DNA of 64,000 nucleotides from contig NZ_CP099960.1 of assembly GCF_024137865.1 (NCBI RefSeq), forward strand, positions 186,001-250,000, written 5' to 3'. The stretch is from Moraxella sp. FZFQ2102 (GTDB taxonomy: Bacteria; Pseudomonadota; Gammaproteobacteria; Pseudomonadales; Moraxellaceae). The translations under genes were made by a program, and so were the position numbers. This document shows positions 17,615 through 28,661 of this stretch, piece by piece; the stretch's first letter is position 1, and the number at the start of each line of letters is the position of its first letter. The notes beneath the pieces were generated by a model. The model was not told the DNA's origin, did no database searches, and was given only the letters and a program-made list of their open reading frames with translations.

Positions 17615-18526
17615 ATGAGCGTTGATAAATATACCGCCACGACCAAAGATGTCGGTGGCATTCCTGTGGCTCGCCTGCTACCACAAGCCCGTCGCAAAAC
17701 CATCGGTGCATGGTGCTTTTTGGACCACGCTGGTTCAGATGAGCTAAAATTTGCCGATGATTCAGATGGCTTACAAGTCGGTCTGCATCCACACGTCAAT
17801 CTTCAGACCTTCACTTGGATGCTTCAGGGCGAAGTATGGCACCAAGACAGCCTTGGCAATCGTCAGCTGATTCGCCCAAAGCAAGTCAACCTAATGACCG
17901 CAGGCACAGGCAACCACACAGGCATCAGCCACACCGAACAAACCCCTGATGGCATCAAAGACCTACACGCCGTACAGCTATGGATCGCCCTGCCAATGGA
18001 TCAGGACATTAAGCCAAGCTTTGAGCATTATCCACAGCTACCGACTTGGAGCCGTGATGGTGTGAATTATATCTTAACAACAGGCAGCTATCACGGACAT
18101 ACAGCGCCAACCACACAGTACAGTCCGCTACTGGGTGTGGATATGCAGTTTTTGCAAGATGGTGCGTTTGCCATTGATGAAGTGGATGGCTTTGAATACG
18201 GCTTTTTGGTCATCAAAGGTGAAATCCGCATCAATGGACAAAGCTATGGTCAAGACGAACTGGCTGTACTATCTGACTGCCAAAATGCCCAAGGCGAGCT
18301 TGAACTGTGGGCAGCAGCAGGCACTCATGTGATGCTATTGGGCGGTGAGCCATTGCCGCACCCGACCATCATTTGGTGGAATTTCGTCGCAGATAACATC
18401 GACGATCTTAAGCGCGCGGTGAGTGATTGGAATGCAGGTCATGAGCGATTCGGCACGATTAACCTAGATGGTACGCAGCTTCGTAGATTGGTTGCGCCTG
18501 AAGTACCTGATACGCTACAATCTTAA
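17615..18526 (+). CDS. Pirin-family protein (first of two)
   Basis: A bicupin pirin of 303 aa. Metal ligands of the N-terminal cupin are His58 and His60 (GLHPHVNLQTFTW) and His106-x-Glu108 (GISHTE), the usual H-x-H...H-x-E set. Bacterial pirins bind Fe and some, such as YhhW, show quercetin dioxygenase activity; others act as regulators. This copy has HPHVNLQT where the second copy has the canonical HPHRGFET. AGGA precedes the ATG. It is followed by its own terminator, so it is a separate unit from the second pirin gene. Confidence 0.92.
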   Translation: MSVDKYTATTKDVGGIPVARLLPQARRKTIGAWCFLDHAGSDELKFADDSDGLQVGLHPHVNLQTFTWMLQGEVWHQDSLGNRQLIRPKQVNLMTAGTGNHTGISHTEQTPDGIKDLHAVQLWIALPMDQDIKPSFEHYPQLPTWSRDGVNYILTTGSYHGHTAPTTQYSPLLGVDMQFLQDGAFAIDEVDGFEYGFLVIKGEIRINGQSYGQDELAVLSDCQNAQGELELWAAAGTHVMLLGGEPLPHPTIIWWNFVADNIDDLKRAVSDWNAGHERFGTINLDGTQLRRLVAPEVPDTLQS

Positions 18527-18536
18527 GTGAATCTAC

Positions 18537-18566
18537 AATGCGATAACTGAGTTTATCGCATTTTTT
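18537..18566 (+). terminator. Terminator after the first pirin
   Basis: AATGCGATAA/TTATCGCATT (18537-18546 and 18553-18562) with a six-base loop, followed by T residues. Confidence 0.85.
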
Positions 18567-18639
18567 ATTGCGCTATTTTTATGATAGGATTTTTGCAGCG
18601 CAACTTTTATTGCATTATCATTACCAAAAATAGCCGATT

Positions 18640-18650
18640 AAGTTGCAAAT
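18640..18650 (-). promoter_or_regulatory. Inverted copy of the LysR-region motif ATTTGCAACTT
   Basis: AAGTTGCAAAT here is the exact reverse complement of 15131-15141, and it lies about 90 bases upstream of the second pirin gene. A partial match (GCAACTTTT) is found near 18599. Confidence 0.45.
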
Positions 18651-18741
18651 ATGGAACTTATAGTTGTAATTATCCCTGTTTTATTCTTATCTTAGCAACC
18701 CCATAATAACACCATCATATTAATCATCTAAGGGTTTTGCA

Positions 18742-19611
18742 ATGAAACAAGTTCTAAAAATCTATCCAGCACCACAAAAACATTGGGTCGGTGATGGCTT
18801 TCATGTTCACGGTATGTTCAATTATCAAGAAACGCACAAAAATCTTGATCCATTCTTATTGATGGACTATGCATCACCGCAGCATTTTGCACCCAATCAC
18901 AGCAGCCATCATCGCGGCGTGGGCGAGCATCCACACCGTGGCTTTGAGACTGTCACCATCGCTTATCAGGGTGAAGTGGCGCACAAAGACTCAGCAGGCG
19001 GCGGTGGCATCATCGGTACAGGCGATGTACAGTGGATGACCGCGGGCAGCGGACTGATGCACGAAGAATTTCATTCAGAGAAATTCTCAGAAACTGGTGG
19101 TGATTTTGAGATGGTGCAGCTGTGGGTGAACCTACCTGCCAAAGATAAAATGACGCCGCCAAAATACCAGGCCATCACCAATGATGACATTCCTGTTGTT
19201 GATTTGGATGGTCAAGGGGTGGCGCGTCTGATTGCAGGTGATTTAAGTGACACCAAAGGCGCAGCAAGCACTTTCACTCCGATCAACCTATGGGATGTAC
19301 GCCTAAATGCAGGTGGCAAGTATGAATTCACCATTCCAGAAAGCCATAATCTACTGCTACTGGTGCAAGATGGCACGGTGCAAATCAACGGCGACAACAT
19401 CGCGCACCCTGCCGAGCTTGTGACCTTTGCCAAAGGTGGTGATCGCGTGACGCTAGAAGCCAATAACGCCGCCAAAGTGCTGGTGCTATCAGGCGAACCG
19501 ATCAACGAGCCAATCGTTGGCTACGGTCCGTTTGTGATGAATTCTCGCGAAGAAATCATCCAAGCCATGCACGATGTACAAAATGGCAAATTTGGGCAAA
19601 TCGTACAATAA
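18742..19611 (+). CDS. Pirin-family protein (second of two, YhhW-like)
   Basis: A 289-aa bicupin pirin with the canonical metal site: His63 and His65 in GVGEHPHRGFETVT and His107-x-Glu109 in GSGLMHEEFHSE, plus the metal-proximal GEVAHKDSAG. Close to the YhhW type, for which quercetinase activity is known. It is transcribed alone: the upstream gene has a terminator, and a strong one follows it. The motif at 18640-18650 suggests co-regulation with the ycaC region. Confidence 0.94.
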   Translation: MKQVLKIYPAPQKHWVGDGFHVHGMFNYQETHKNLDPFLLMDYASPQHFAPNHSSHHRGVGEHPHRGFETVTIAYQGEVAHKDSAGGGGIIGTGDVQWMTAGSGLMHEEFHSEKFSETGGDFEMVQLWVNLPAKDKMTPPKYQAITNDDIPVVDLDGQGVARLIAGDLSDTKGAASTFTPINLWDVRLNAGGKYEFTIPESHNLLLLVQDGTVQINGDNIAHPAELVTFAKGGDRVTLEANNAAKVLVLSGEPINEPIVGYGPFVMNSREEIIQAMHDVQNGKFGQIVQ

Positions 19612-19632
19612 GCCACCCAAATTATCCTAATG

Positions 19633-19670
19633 AAAATCACGCCAGATATACACATTTGGCGTGATTTTTT
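19633..19670 (+). terminator. Terminator after the second pirin
   Basis: A perfect 12-bp stem (19633-19644 and 19657-19668) with a 12-base loop and T-run. Confidence 0.9.
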
Positions 19671-19785
19671 ATGGCTTCATTTTCAAATCAATTTACCAAA
19701 AGCCCACAACATTCCCCCAATTTGAATAAAATTCATGCTAAAATGAGAAGTTTTCATTATTGCTTTTTATTTGGTAACGCTATCC

Positions 19786-22143
19786 ATGTCCACCGCTTAT
19801 AAACACCGCCAAACTGCCAAAAATATTTTAGATTATGATAAATATTGGGCAAGTTGTTTTGAACCTGCACCATTTTTACCCATGTCTCGTGAAGAGATGG
19901 ATATGCTTGGTTGGGATAGTTGCGATTTTATTTTGGTGTGTGGTGATGCCTATATTGACCACCCATCGTTTTGTTCAGGGGTAATTGGACGCACGCTTGA
20001 AGCACAAGGTTTTCGTGTTGGCATTATTGCCCAGCCCGATTGGACATCTGCTGATGCCTTTAAAGTGCTAGGCAAACCTAATATTGCGTTTGGCGTAACC
20101 GCAGGCAATATGGATTCCATGATTAACCGCTATACAGCTGACCGCAAAATCCGTTCTGATGATGCCTATTCCCCTGATAATGTGCCGAATAAACGCCCTG
20201 ACCGTGCGGCGACGGTATATTGTCAGCGTTGCCGTGAAGCCTTTGGCGATGTGCCGATTATTTTAGGTGGAATTGAAGGCAGTTTACGCCGTATTGCCCA
20301 TTATGATTATTGGTCAGATAAAGTGCGTCGTTCTATTTTAATGGACGCAAAACCTGATATTTTGGTTTATGGTAATGGTGAGCGTGCAATTATTGAAATC
20401 ATGCACCGCTTGGCTCGTGGTGAAACTATCAAAACGATTGTCGATGTGCGTGGTACAGCATTTATTTTAAATAAATCTAATCGCCATCTTAAAAAAGATT
20501 TTATTGAAATTGCCAGTAATGATGTAGATACGATTGGGCGAGTTGACCCAATTATCAATCCTTATGTGATGATGGAAGATGTTGCCGATTGTGAAATTGA
20601 GCAAAATAAAACAGAACAATATCAAAACTTTAACAAAGATGTGGTCGAAAATCCAATCGTAAAAGCAGGTGATGATTTGCCAAGTGATACGCAAATTGTC
20701 AGTCTGCAACCCTCAAAAGCCATTAAACACAAATTACCACCACGAGAACTGGCAGTCATTCGTATGCCAAGTTTTGAACAAGTGGCAAATGACCGTGTGA
20801 TGTATGCCCATGCCAATCGTATTTTGCACCTAGAAACCAACCCCGGGAATGCTCGTGCATTGGTGCAACGTCATGGCGATAGAGATGTTTGGCTAAATCC
20901 ACCAGCAATTCCACTCACCACCGAAGAGATGGATTATATTTTTGATTTGCCTTATGCTCGCTTGCCACACCCAAGCTATGGTAATGCTCGTTTCCCTGCC
21001 TTTGATATGATTAAGTTTTCGGTCAATATTATGCGGGGTTGTTTTGGGGGCTGTACCTTCTGTTCCATTACCGAACATGAAGGGCGAATTATCCAAAATC
21101 GTTCGGAAGAATCCATTTTAAGAGAAGTGGAAAAAATCCGTGATACCGCACCAAATTTTACAGGTATTATTTCTGACCTTGGGGGGCCAACAGCGAATAT
21201 GTATCGCTTGCATTGCAAAGACCCTGAAATTGAAAAAAATTGCCGTAAACCATCGTGTGTTTACCCAGGTGTGTGTCAAAATCTGCATACCGACCATGCT
21301 CCACTGACCCAACTTTATCGTAAAGCTCGTGCCATCAAAGGTATTAAAAAGATTTTGATTGGTTCAGGATTGCGTTATGATTTGGCAGTGTTAAATCCTG
21401 AATATGTTAAAGAATTGGTTACGCATCATGTAGGCGGATATCTGAAAATTGCTCCAGAGCACACCGAACAAGCCCCTTTGTCTAAAATGATGAAACCCGG
21501 CATTGGTACTTATGACCGCTTTAAACAGATGTTTGACCGTTTTAGCCGCGAGGCAGGTAAAGAGCAATATTTAATTCCATATTTTATCGCTGCCCACCCC
21601 GGAACTAGTGATTATGATATGATGAATTTGGCAATTTGGCTAAAGAAAAATGGTTTCCGTGCTGACCAAGTGCAAACCTTTTATCCAAGTCCAATGGCGA
21701 CCGCAACGACCATGTATTATTCTGCCAAAAATCCGCTGGCAAAAGTCTCTCGCACCAGTGAAGATGTGGATATTGTCAAAGGTGAGAAACGTCGCCGTTT
21801 ACATAAAGCCTTTTTGCGTTACCATGACCCAAATAATTGGGAATTGTTACGAGCCGCCTTAAAAGAAATGGGGCGATCAGATTTAATTGGCAATAGTAAA
21901 CAGCATCTGATTCCTACTTATCAACCTGCTGGCACGGGCAGTTATCAATCAGCTCGTAAAAAGAACTCCAGTGCCAATGGTGATAGCATCAAGCGGACAG
22001 GCAACGCCGCTACAAAAGGTGCAAAAGGCCAAAATCAAGGCAAATCGCAACACCGTCAGCCACCCAAAGGGCGAGTGCTGACCCAGCATACTGGACTGCC
22101 ACCACGCAAGACAGGCGAGCACAAGGCTCGTAAAGGCAAATAA
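19786..22143 (+). CDS. ygiQ: YgiQ-family radical SAM protein
   Basis: A large (785 aa) UPF0313/YgiQ radical SAM protein. The [4Fe-4S]-SAM cluster motif CxxxCxxC is in [12 protein letters not shown] in the middle of the protein, after the N-terminal cobalamin-binding-like region ([30 protein letters not shown]) typical of the family. An acidic, poorly conserved insert lies around residues 250-300. The C-terminus is a Lys/Gly/Gln-rich tail. The reaction it catalyses is unknown. ATG 19786 is chosen over an upstream TTG; there is no clear Shine-Dalgarno sequence. Codon use is AT-richer than in neighbouring genes except for the last 200 bases. Confidence 0.95.
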   Translation: MSTAYKHRQTAKNILDYDKYWASCFEPAPFLPMSREEMDMLGWDSCDFILVCGDAYIDHPSFCSGVIGRTLEAQGFRVGIIAQPDWTSADAFKVLGKPNIAFGVTAGNMDSMINRYTADRKIRSDDAYSPDNVPNKRPDRAATVYCQRCREAFGDVPIILGGIEGSLRRIAHYDYWSDKVRRSILMDAKPDILVYGNGERAIIEIMHRLARGETIKTIVDVRGTAFILNKSNRHLKKDFIEIASNDVDTIGRVDPIINPYVMMEDVADCEIEQNKTEQYQNFNKDVVENPIVKAGDDLPSDTQIVSLQPSKAIKHKLPPRELAVIRMPSFEQVANDRVMYAHANRILHLETNPGNARALVQRHGDRDVWLNPPAIPLTTEEMDYIFDLPYARLPHPSYGNARFPAFDMIKFSVNIMRGCFGGCTFCSITEHEGRIIQNRSEESILREVEKIRDTAPNFTGIISDLGGPTANMYRLHCKDPEIEKNCRKPSCVYPGVCQNLHTDHAPLTQLYRKARAIKGIKKILIGSGLRYDLAVLNPEYVKELVTHHVGGYLKIAPEHTEQAPLSKMMKPGIGTYDRFKQMFDRFSREAGKEQYLIPYFIAAHPGTSDYDMMNLAIWLKKNGFRADQVQTFYPSPMATATTMYYSAKNPLAKVSRTSEDVDIVKGEKRRRLHKAFLRYHDPNNWELLRAALKEMGRSDLIGNSKQHLIPTYQPAGTGSYQSARKKNSSANGDSIKRTGNAATKGAKGQNQGKSQHRQPPKGRVLTQHTGLPPRKTGEHKARKGK

Positions 22144-22454
22144 TGACAGCATATGGGCGTTTTGGGCAGGTGTATCGCCTACTGGCATGGCTTGGTCTGA
22201 TTGCTTGGTGGGCGGCTGCTGTTTTGGTGGCGTATTCACTCATCAAGTATCAAGTTGGTGTTTTGGGTCATGCCATCTTTTTGGGGCTGTTTTTTGGTTT
22301 TGGTGTGGTGAGTGGCAAATTAGCCCTACTTTATCACACCAAACTAAAATATATCGGCTTTGTGGTGCTACTGATTGCCTTTTTGGTCGCATTATTGGCA
22401 ATATCAGCTGAACATCATCGGCTGTTTATAGAAGGTCTGCCGCTGTTTGACTGA
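22143..22454 (+). CDS. Small membrane protein, translationally coupled to ygiQ
   Basis: A 103-aa protein whose ATG overlaps the ygiQ stop (TAATG), which implies coupled translation. Three hydrophobic helices are visible (LLAWLGLIAWWAAAVLVAY; AIFLGLFFGFGVVSG; IGFVVLLIAFLVALLAIS). No family is recognised. Its GC-richer composition matches the rest of the chromosome, unlike most of ygiQ. Confidence 0.75.
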   Translation: MTAYGRFGQVYRLLAWLGLIAWWAAAVLVAYSLIKYQVGVLGHAIFLGLFFGFGVVSGKLALLYHTKLKYIGFVVLLIAFLVALLAISAEHHRLFIEGLPLFD

Positions 22455-22509
22455 GTCATTCATCATCAACTCTCATACTATTTTTAATGCCATCTAATCC
22501 GTGATACTT

Positions 22510-22540
22510 AACCGCTGTTGTGTCAAACAGCGGTTTTTTT
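22510..22540 (+). terminator. Terminator after the ygiQ operon
   Basis: AACCGCTGTT/AACAGCGGTT (22510-22519 and 22526-22535) with a six-base loop and T-run. It abuts the stop codon of the convergent gene. Confidence 0.9.
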
Positions 22541-22868
22541 AGATAATACCCATCGTCTGTAGATTGGCTTTGGCATCATCAGGCAGTTTGTCAAGCAATG
22601 CCAATTTCATATGTTCATCACCCGCTTTGAGTACAAGCTCAATAAGCGGTAAGCCATCAAATGGCAAATCCTGCACCTGCATGGCAAAATTCGCCAAATA
22701 ATACGCCCCATCGACATCACGATCCGCCATCACACGGTTATACACCACTTGCCATGCCAGCTCGCCTGCACCACCATGCTGTATGATGAGATGGATGGCT
22801 TGTAATGCGGTATTTGGCGACTCACACAGCGTTAGAATTTGTTCGGAGATTTGTTTGATTGGGTTCAT
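22539..22868 (-). CDS. Conserved hypothetical protein, 109 aa
   Basis: A soluble, mostly helical, acidic 109-aa protein without a signal peptide. AGGAT precedes the ATG at a good distance. The repeated helix pattern (ALQAIHLIIQHGGAGELAWQV; LIELVLKAGDEHMKLALLDKL) suggests an alpha-helical repeat or HEAT-like bundle, but no family is recognised. It ends exactly at the terminator of the convergent ygiQ operon. Confidence 0.7.
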   Translation of the reverse strand: MNPIKQISEQILTLCESPNTALQAIHLIIQHGGAGELAWQVVYNRVMADRDVDGAYYLANFAMQVQDLPFDGLPLIELVLKAGDEHMKLALLDKLPDDAKANLQTMGII

Positions 22869-22945
22869 GGGTTATCCTTATTGTCATCTTACCGCACTTA
22901 ATATGGACAAAAGTAGGATTTGCAAGCTAAGCCCATCAAGCAATA

Positions 22946-23581
22946 TCACCGCTTATAAATTACTTTATTGTCAATCAGTTGAATCCACCCTTGTTTTTTG
23001 AGCGCTTTGATGATTTTTTTGGCAGTTTCTTTATCACATTGCAAAATATTGATAATTGCATTATGCAGGGATTTTAATTTTTTGGGTCTATGATTATTAT
23101 TTTTATTTAGTAAATCTAATAGTTTACGAACTGACTTATCATCAAAGTCAGCAAAGATTTGCAGACTTAGCTGAACTTGCTGATCTTCAGCATGATTCTT
23201 GGATGATGATTTGGTCATTGCTTGCACAAGATGAATGTCATTAGTGCGTCTGATGCTGTGAGCTTGCCGCTGTTCTTCAATGTGTTCAAATAACACATCA
23301 TACCCCTTATCATTCGACAAGATGATCAGATCAGCCTGTGGATCTTTGGCGATGATTTGCCCCGAATAATAGCTCAAATAAAAATCGAGTACATTTTTGC
23401 CCGATTTCTGCAGATGGATAATTTGGGGTTTATATTTGAATTTTAATAAAGAATTGGTCAGCGTGGTGGGTAAGTTTTGCTGTTTGGCACCCACGAATAA
23501 CCACACCTGCACTTGATCATATGGCAGTTGATCCAAATTTTTTGGTTGGATATTTTCAAAATCAATCAATAAATATTTCAT
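22946..23581 (-). CDS. NYN/PIN-like domain protein with C-terminal helical domain
   Basis: A 211-aa protein. The N-terminal 110 residues have the NYN/PIN nuclease pattern: strand YLLIDFENI with Asp7 and Asn10, SGKNVLDFYLSYY with Asp66, and LIILSNDKGYD with Asp91 and Asp95, giving a plausible acidic metal site. The C-terminal 60 residues (SVRKLLDLLNKNN; LHNAIINILQ; ETAKKIIKALKKQGWI) look like a winged-helix or LOTUS-like nucleic-acid module. The expected role is RNA cleavage or binding; the target is unknown. No Shine-Dalgarno sequence is obvious. Confidence 0.8.
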   Translation of the reverse strand: MKYLLIDFENIQPKNLDQLPYDQVQVWLFVGAKQQNLPTTLTNSLLKFKYKPQIIHLQKSGKNVLDFYLSYYSGQIIAKDPQADLIILSNDKGYDVLFEHIEEQRQAHSIRRTNDIHLVQAMTKSSSKNHAEDQQVQLSLQIFADFDDKSVRKLLDLLNKNNNHRPKKLKSLHNAIINILQCDKETAKKIIKALKKQGWIQLIDNKVIYKR

Positions 23582-23600
23582 AAATCACGCATAAATGATT

Positions 23601-23632
23601 AAAAAAAATAGCTACTTGATTCAAGTAGCTAT
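23601..23632 (-). terminator. grxD terminator
   Basis: On the minus strand an 11-bp perfect stem (plus 23608-23618 and 23622-23632) with a three-base loop is followed by eight T residues. Confidence 0.9.
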
Positions 23633-23639
23633 CGGAGTC

Positions 23640-23975
23640 TTAGGCTGGCTGAGTATGCTCTTCGATCAATGGCTTAAGCTCGCCTGATTGGTACATTTGT
23701 AGCATGATGTCACTACCGCCAATCAGCTCACCATTGACCCACAGTTGTGGGAAAGTTGGCCAGTTGGCAATCAGTGGCAAGGTGCTACGAATATCAGGAT
23801 TTTCTAGGATATTGACGAACGCAAATGGACGACCGATTTGGGTCAATACTTCTACCGCACGAGCAGAAAAACCACATTGTGGGAACTGTGGTGTGCCTTT
23901 CATGTACAGTAGCACGGCATGGTCTTTGATTTGGTTTTCGATCAATTCTTTGATTTGTGGATTGATGTCTGTCAT
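23640..23975 (-). CDS. grxD: Monothiol glutaredoxin (Grx4 type)
   Basis: A 111-aa CGFS-type glutaredoxin (FPQCGFSARAVEVL) with the glutathione/cis-Pro region WPTFPQLWVNGELIGGSDI. This class carries and transfers [2Fe-2S] clusters rather than acting mainly as a disulfide reductase. ATG 23975 is chosen because GGAG lies seven bases upstream; an upstream in-frame TTG overlaps that site. It has its own terminator. Confidence 0.96.
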   Translation of the reverse strand: MTDINPQIKELIENQIKDHAVLLYMKGTPQFPQCGFSARAVEVLTQIGRPFAFVNILENPDIRSTLPLIANWPTFPQLWVNGELIGGSDIMLQMYQSGELKPLIEEHTQPA

Positions 23976-23990
23976 GGTTTTCTCCAATTA

Positions 23991-24572
23991 TTAGATATTA
24001 AGAATGTTTTCAACAAGCCATTTGCCGTTTTCTTTCTGCATACTCACCGTTCTGTGCAGCGATTCACCTGAAACATCTGAAACAAAAGTGACTTTAAATA
24101 CAATCTTGTCTCGAACAGGTGCATACCAACCGCCAACTGAAGAAACGGTCATACACTGATCCACTGGGTGATATTTGGTTCTTGGGATAATGGTAGTGTA
24201 ATTAACATTTGCACCTGATGCCATAATACGACCTAATGCAGGTTTATCACCATCATACTGACAAGACATTACTTCCAAAAAATGAGCTACATTATCTTTT
24301 GCTTCCAAAATATAGTCATTTGAAAATTTATCATCAGTATTGGCTTGAATGCTATTTTGGATAATTTGCTTTTGTTCATCTGTAATTTGAGCCATTGGCG
24401 CAGAACGCACTACACCTGAATTACTATTACCGCCAGTAACAGCACCCACAGTACCTAGCACTTTACCAGCACCATCTAACACGCCATTAAGTTTGTCCCA
24501 AAAGCTAGCATTTGCAGTAGATGCAATCATAACCGAGCCAAGCAATACTGGCATCATTACTTTAAGCTTCAT
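23991..24572 (-). CDS. Secreted hypothetical protein
   Basis: A 193-aa protein with a clear Sec signal peptide (MKLKVMMPVLLGSVMIAS, cleavage near ANA-SF). After it comes a short amphipathic, Gly-rich segment (DKLNGVLDGAGKVLGTVGAV) and a domain with two Cys residues (SCQYDG and DQCMTV). No family is recognised. ATG 24572 is supported by GGAG seven bases upstream. It is AT-rich and stands alone between grxD and ispF. Confidence 0.75.
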   Translation of the reverse strand: MKLKVMMPVLLGSVMIASTANASFWDKLNGVLDGAGKVLGTVGAVTGGNSNSGVVRSAPMAQITDEQKQIIQNSIQANTDDKFSNDYILEAKDNVAHFLEVMSCQYDGDKPALGRIMASGANVNYTTIIPRTKYHPVDQCMTVSSVGGWYAPVRDKIVFKVTFVSDVSGESLHRTVSMQKENGKWLVENILNI

Positions 24573-24651
24573 AATAGACTCCAAAACAATTATAAGATAC
24601 AAGATGATTTATAGCATACATTGCTATAAACTTCAAATAATTTAATAAATA

Positions 24652-25128
24652 TTATACTTTTTGAAGTAGCACCACACTACTGGCAAAAATCCCTTCTTTT
24701 CGCCCCAAATAGCCCATTTTTTCGTTGGTGGTGGCTTTGATGCTGATACGGTCTAGATTGACGCCAAGCACGCCTGCGATACAGTCACGCATGGCAAGAT
24801 TGTGCGGTGATAGTTTAGGTGCTTCACAAATCACCGTCATATCAGCATTAATGAGCTCGTAGCCCTTTGATTTGACCAAGTCATACACATGAGCAAGCAA
24901 AACCTTGCTATCCGCCCCTTTATAGGCGTCATCAGTATCAGGAAAATGCATACCAATATCACCAAGTGCCAACGCACCCAAGAGTGCATCGCACAAAGCA
25001 TGAAGCAGCACATCACCGTCTGAATGTGCCTTGATGCCATGCGTATGGGGAATTTGGATGCCGCCAAGCGTCACAAAATCGCCATCGGTAAATGCGTGTA
25101 CATCCAAGCCCTGACCAATTCTTAGCAT
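24652..25128 (-). CDS. ispF: 2-C-methyl-D-erythritol 2,4-cyclodiphosphate synthase
   Basis: Fifth enzyme of the MEP isoprenoid pathway. Metal ligands are in GQGLDVHAF (Asp8, His10) and in [18 protein letters not shown]. The family stretches [10 protein letters not shown] and [16 protein letters not shown] are intact. 158 aa is the standard length. ispD is not adjacent in this window. Confidence 0.97.
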   Translation of the reverse strand: MLRIGQGLDVHAFTDGDFVTLGGIQIPHTHGIKAHSDGDVLLHALCDALLGALALGDIGMHFPDTDDAYKGADSKVLLAHVYDLVKSKGYELINADMTVICEAPKLSPHNLAMRDCIAGVLGVNLDRISIKATTNEKMGYLGRKEGIFASSVVLLQKV

Positions 25129-25227
25129 GATAATTCCTTAAAAATCTTGAATTATTCAATTATAACACAAAATAACTGGCTAAATTTGCTATAATAAATC
25201 ATTCATTTTTATCAATTAAGAACAACT

Positions 25228-26373
25228 ATGACCACACCATTCACCCTAACTGATGTCGCCAAATCACTTGGCAAAGAATCCAAAGACATCAAAGTCATCG
25301 TCGGTATGTCTGGCGGTGTTGATTCTTCCGTTTCTGCGGTACTGCTCAAAGAAGCAGGCTTTGCCGTGGAAGGCTTATTTATGAAAAACTGGGAAGAAGA
25401 CGACGGCACCGAGTACTGCACCGCTTTAGAAGACTTGGCAGACGCACAAGCCGTCGCTGACAAAATCGGCATCAAGCTACACACCGCCAATTTTGCGATG
25501 GAATATTGGGACAGAGTGTTTGAGCATTTTTTGGCAGAATACAGTGCAGGTCGCACGCCAAATCCTGATATTTTGTGCAATAAAGAAGTAAAATTCAAAG
25601 CCTTTTTGGATTATGCTTTGACTTTGGGTGCGGATTTTATCGCCACAGGGCATTATACCCGTCGCAGCTTTGCGGCAGATGGTAAGGCGAAGCTACTTCG
25701 TGGACTAGATGGCAACAAAGACCAAAGCTATTTTTTACACGCTGTTGGTGGCGACAAAATCGCCAAAACGCTGTTTCCAGTGGGTGAGCTTGAAAAACCT
25801 GCCGTGCGTGCCATCGCCGAGAAATACGAGCTTGCCACTGCCAAGAAAAAAGACAGTACGGGCATCTGCTTTATTGGTGAGCGTAAATTCAAAGACTTTT
25901 TACAAACTTATCTACCTGCCAAACAAGGCGACATCTATACCGATGATGGTGTGTGCATCGGCAAACACGATGGTCTGATGTACTACACCATCGGTCAGCG
26001 TGGCGGTATCGGTATTGGTGGCGTATCAGGTCGCCCCGAAGAACCTTGGTTTGTCTTACACAAAGACCTTAATAATAATCGTCTCATCGTCGGTCAAGGG
26101 CATGAGCATCCCTATCTGATGTCTACTGAGCTGACCGCTTATAAGCTCGATTGGGTAGTTGCACCGCCTGCCGATGGGGCGAAACTTGTCGCCAAAACTC
26201 GCTATCGTCAGCCTGACCAAGCTTGCACCTTGTATCGCGATGGTGATAAAGTGCGTGTAGTGTTTGATGAGCCACAGCGCGCTGTTACGCTTGGGCAATC
26301 GGTGGTATTTTATGATGGCGATGTCTGTCTTGGTGGCGGCGTGATTGATGGCTGCAATGTCAATATTGGCTAA
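25228..26373 (+). CDS. mnmA: tRNA-specific 2-thiouridylase
   Basis: Installs the 2-thio group on U34 of Lys, Glu and Gln tRNAs. The PP-loop is GMSGGVDSS (residues 26-34). Catalytic cysteines are Cys117 ([12 protein letters not shown]) and Cys214 ([12 protein letters not shown]). [15 protein letters not shown] and the C-terminal beta-barrel ([20 protein letters not shown]) are present. Length 381 aa fits, with a slightly longer N-terminus than usual. A bidirectional terminator follows. Confidence 0.97.
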   Translation: MTTPFTLTDVAKSLGKESKDIKVIVGMSGGVDSSVSAVLLKEAGFAVEGLFMKNWEEDDGTEYCTALEDLADAQAVADKIGIKLHTANFAMEYWDRVFEHFLAEYSAGRTPNPDILCNKEVKFKAFLDYALTLGADFIATGHYTRRSFAADGKAKLLRGLDGNKDQSYFLHAVGGDKIAKTLFPVGELEKPAVRAIAEKYELATAKKKDSTGICFIGERKFKDFLQTYLPAKQGDIYTDDGVCIGKHDGLMYYTIGQRGGIGIGGVSGRPEEPWFVLHKDLNNNRLIVGQGHEHPYLMSTELTAYKLDWVVAPPADGAKLVAKTRYRQPDQACTLYRDGDKVRVVFDEPQRAVTLGQSVVFYDGDVCLGGGVIDGCNVNIG

Positions 26374-26388
26374 TGGGTTATCATCAAT

Positions 26389-26415
26389 AAAAAGACGGTT
26401 ATTAGCCGTCTTTTT
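26389..26415. terminator. Bidirectional terminator after mnmA
   Basis: A perfect 10-bp stem (26389-26398 and 26406-26415) with A and T flanks, shared with the convergent YcxB-like gene. Confidence 0.85.
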
Positions 26416-26433
26416 GCTTTGTATCATATCAAT

Positions 26434-26877
26434 TCACTGAAACTTCAAGCGTTTTTGCTGATAAATGCGTTCATAAAAATCCATCGCCGCTACCACACCA
26501 ACTTGCTCAATCGGTATGATGGCAATAGATGCACCAAGCTTAATGGTCAAATACCGCTCATCGAGTGCAAAATCACCCACCTTATGCCACGCCCATTGTC
26601 TCGTCTTGCCGCTCATCGTCTCTTGAATGCCAGTATCAGTGATTTCAATCACTGCAGGCTTGCACCAAAACGACAACGCACCAATAATCAGTACATAGAC
26701 CAATACAATGGACGCAATTAATACCATCACCCCCACCCAAGGAAAACCCGAACCTTGATTGATGGACTGTACACCAAAGACAACTGCATAAGCGATAATC
26801 AGCATCACTAGCCAATCAAATTTACGGGCAAAATATCGGTTCAACTCCCCAACTGTCAAATGATACTCAAGTTTCAT
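26434..26877 (-). CDS. YcxB-like membrane protein
   Basis: A 147-aa protein with two transmembrane helices (about residues 22-60) followed by a soluble beta-rich domain. The soluble part (IEITDTGIQETMSGKTRQWAWHKVGDF ... SIAIIPIEQV) has the pattern of the YcxB-like C-terminal domain, in which a residue pattern reading 'W..I....' precedes 'I.IP'. Function of this family is unknown. AAGGAG precedes the ATG. Confidence 0.75.
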   Translation of the reverse strand: MKLEYHLTVGELNRYFARKFDWLVMLIIAYAVVFGVQSINQGSGFPWVGVMVLIASIVLVYVLIIGALSFWCKPAVIEITDTGIQETMSGKTRQWAWHKVGDFALDERYLTIKLGASIAIIPIEQVGVVAAMDFYERIYQQKRLKFQ

Positions 26878-27054
26878 AACGCATCTCCTTGATTTTATTC
26901 ATCATACATTCACCTTATCAAACCCTAACAACTAAGTCAAACTCGTTCACCATTCATAAAATTTGTGCAACACAAGCACTTTTTGACCACAAATCCCCAA
27001 AACTGTGTAAACTTTTGTTATAATACGCCAAGCCCTTTTTCTTGATGATTTTAA

Positions 27055-28452
<1,398 letters not shown>

Positions 28453-28480
28453 TCAGCCGTCAAATTCGGTTTTATAAAAC

Positions 28481-28517
28481 AAAATAGCGATCTGGTTTAG
28501 TCAGGTCGCTATTTTTT
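28481..28517 (+). terminator. purB terminator
   Basis: AAAATAGCGA (28481-28490) pairs with TCGCTATTTT (28506-28515). The stem continues inward through CTG/CAG, giving about 15 pairs, and T residues follow. Confidence 0.88.
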
Positions 28518-28589
28518 ATATTTTTATGCCAAATGCTCAGATTTGCTCTTATTTGACACTTTTAAGGCATTTGGCACTATTAAGCAAAG

Positions 28590-28645
28590 AAACACGACCA
28601 CAAGCCACATTTACTAATCAATATGGCTTATTGTCGTGTTTTTTG
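28590..28645. terminator. Second hairpin between purB and the small membrane gene
   Basis: AAACACGAC (28590-28598) pairs with GTCGTGTTT (28633-28641), with inner AAGCCA/TGGCTT. The T6 run is on the plus side and a weaker T-rich side lies on the minus strand, so it may end the convergent small gene as well as act as a backup for purB. Confidence 0.6.
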
Positions 28646-28661
28646 ATGTTAGTTAAATCAA

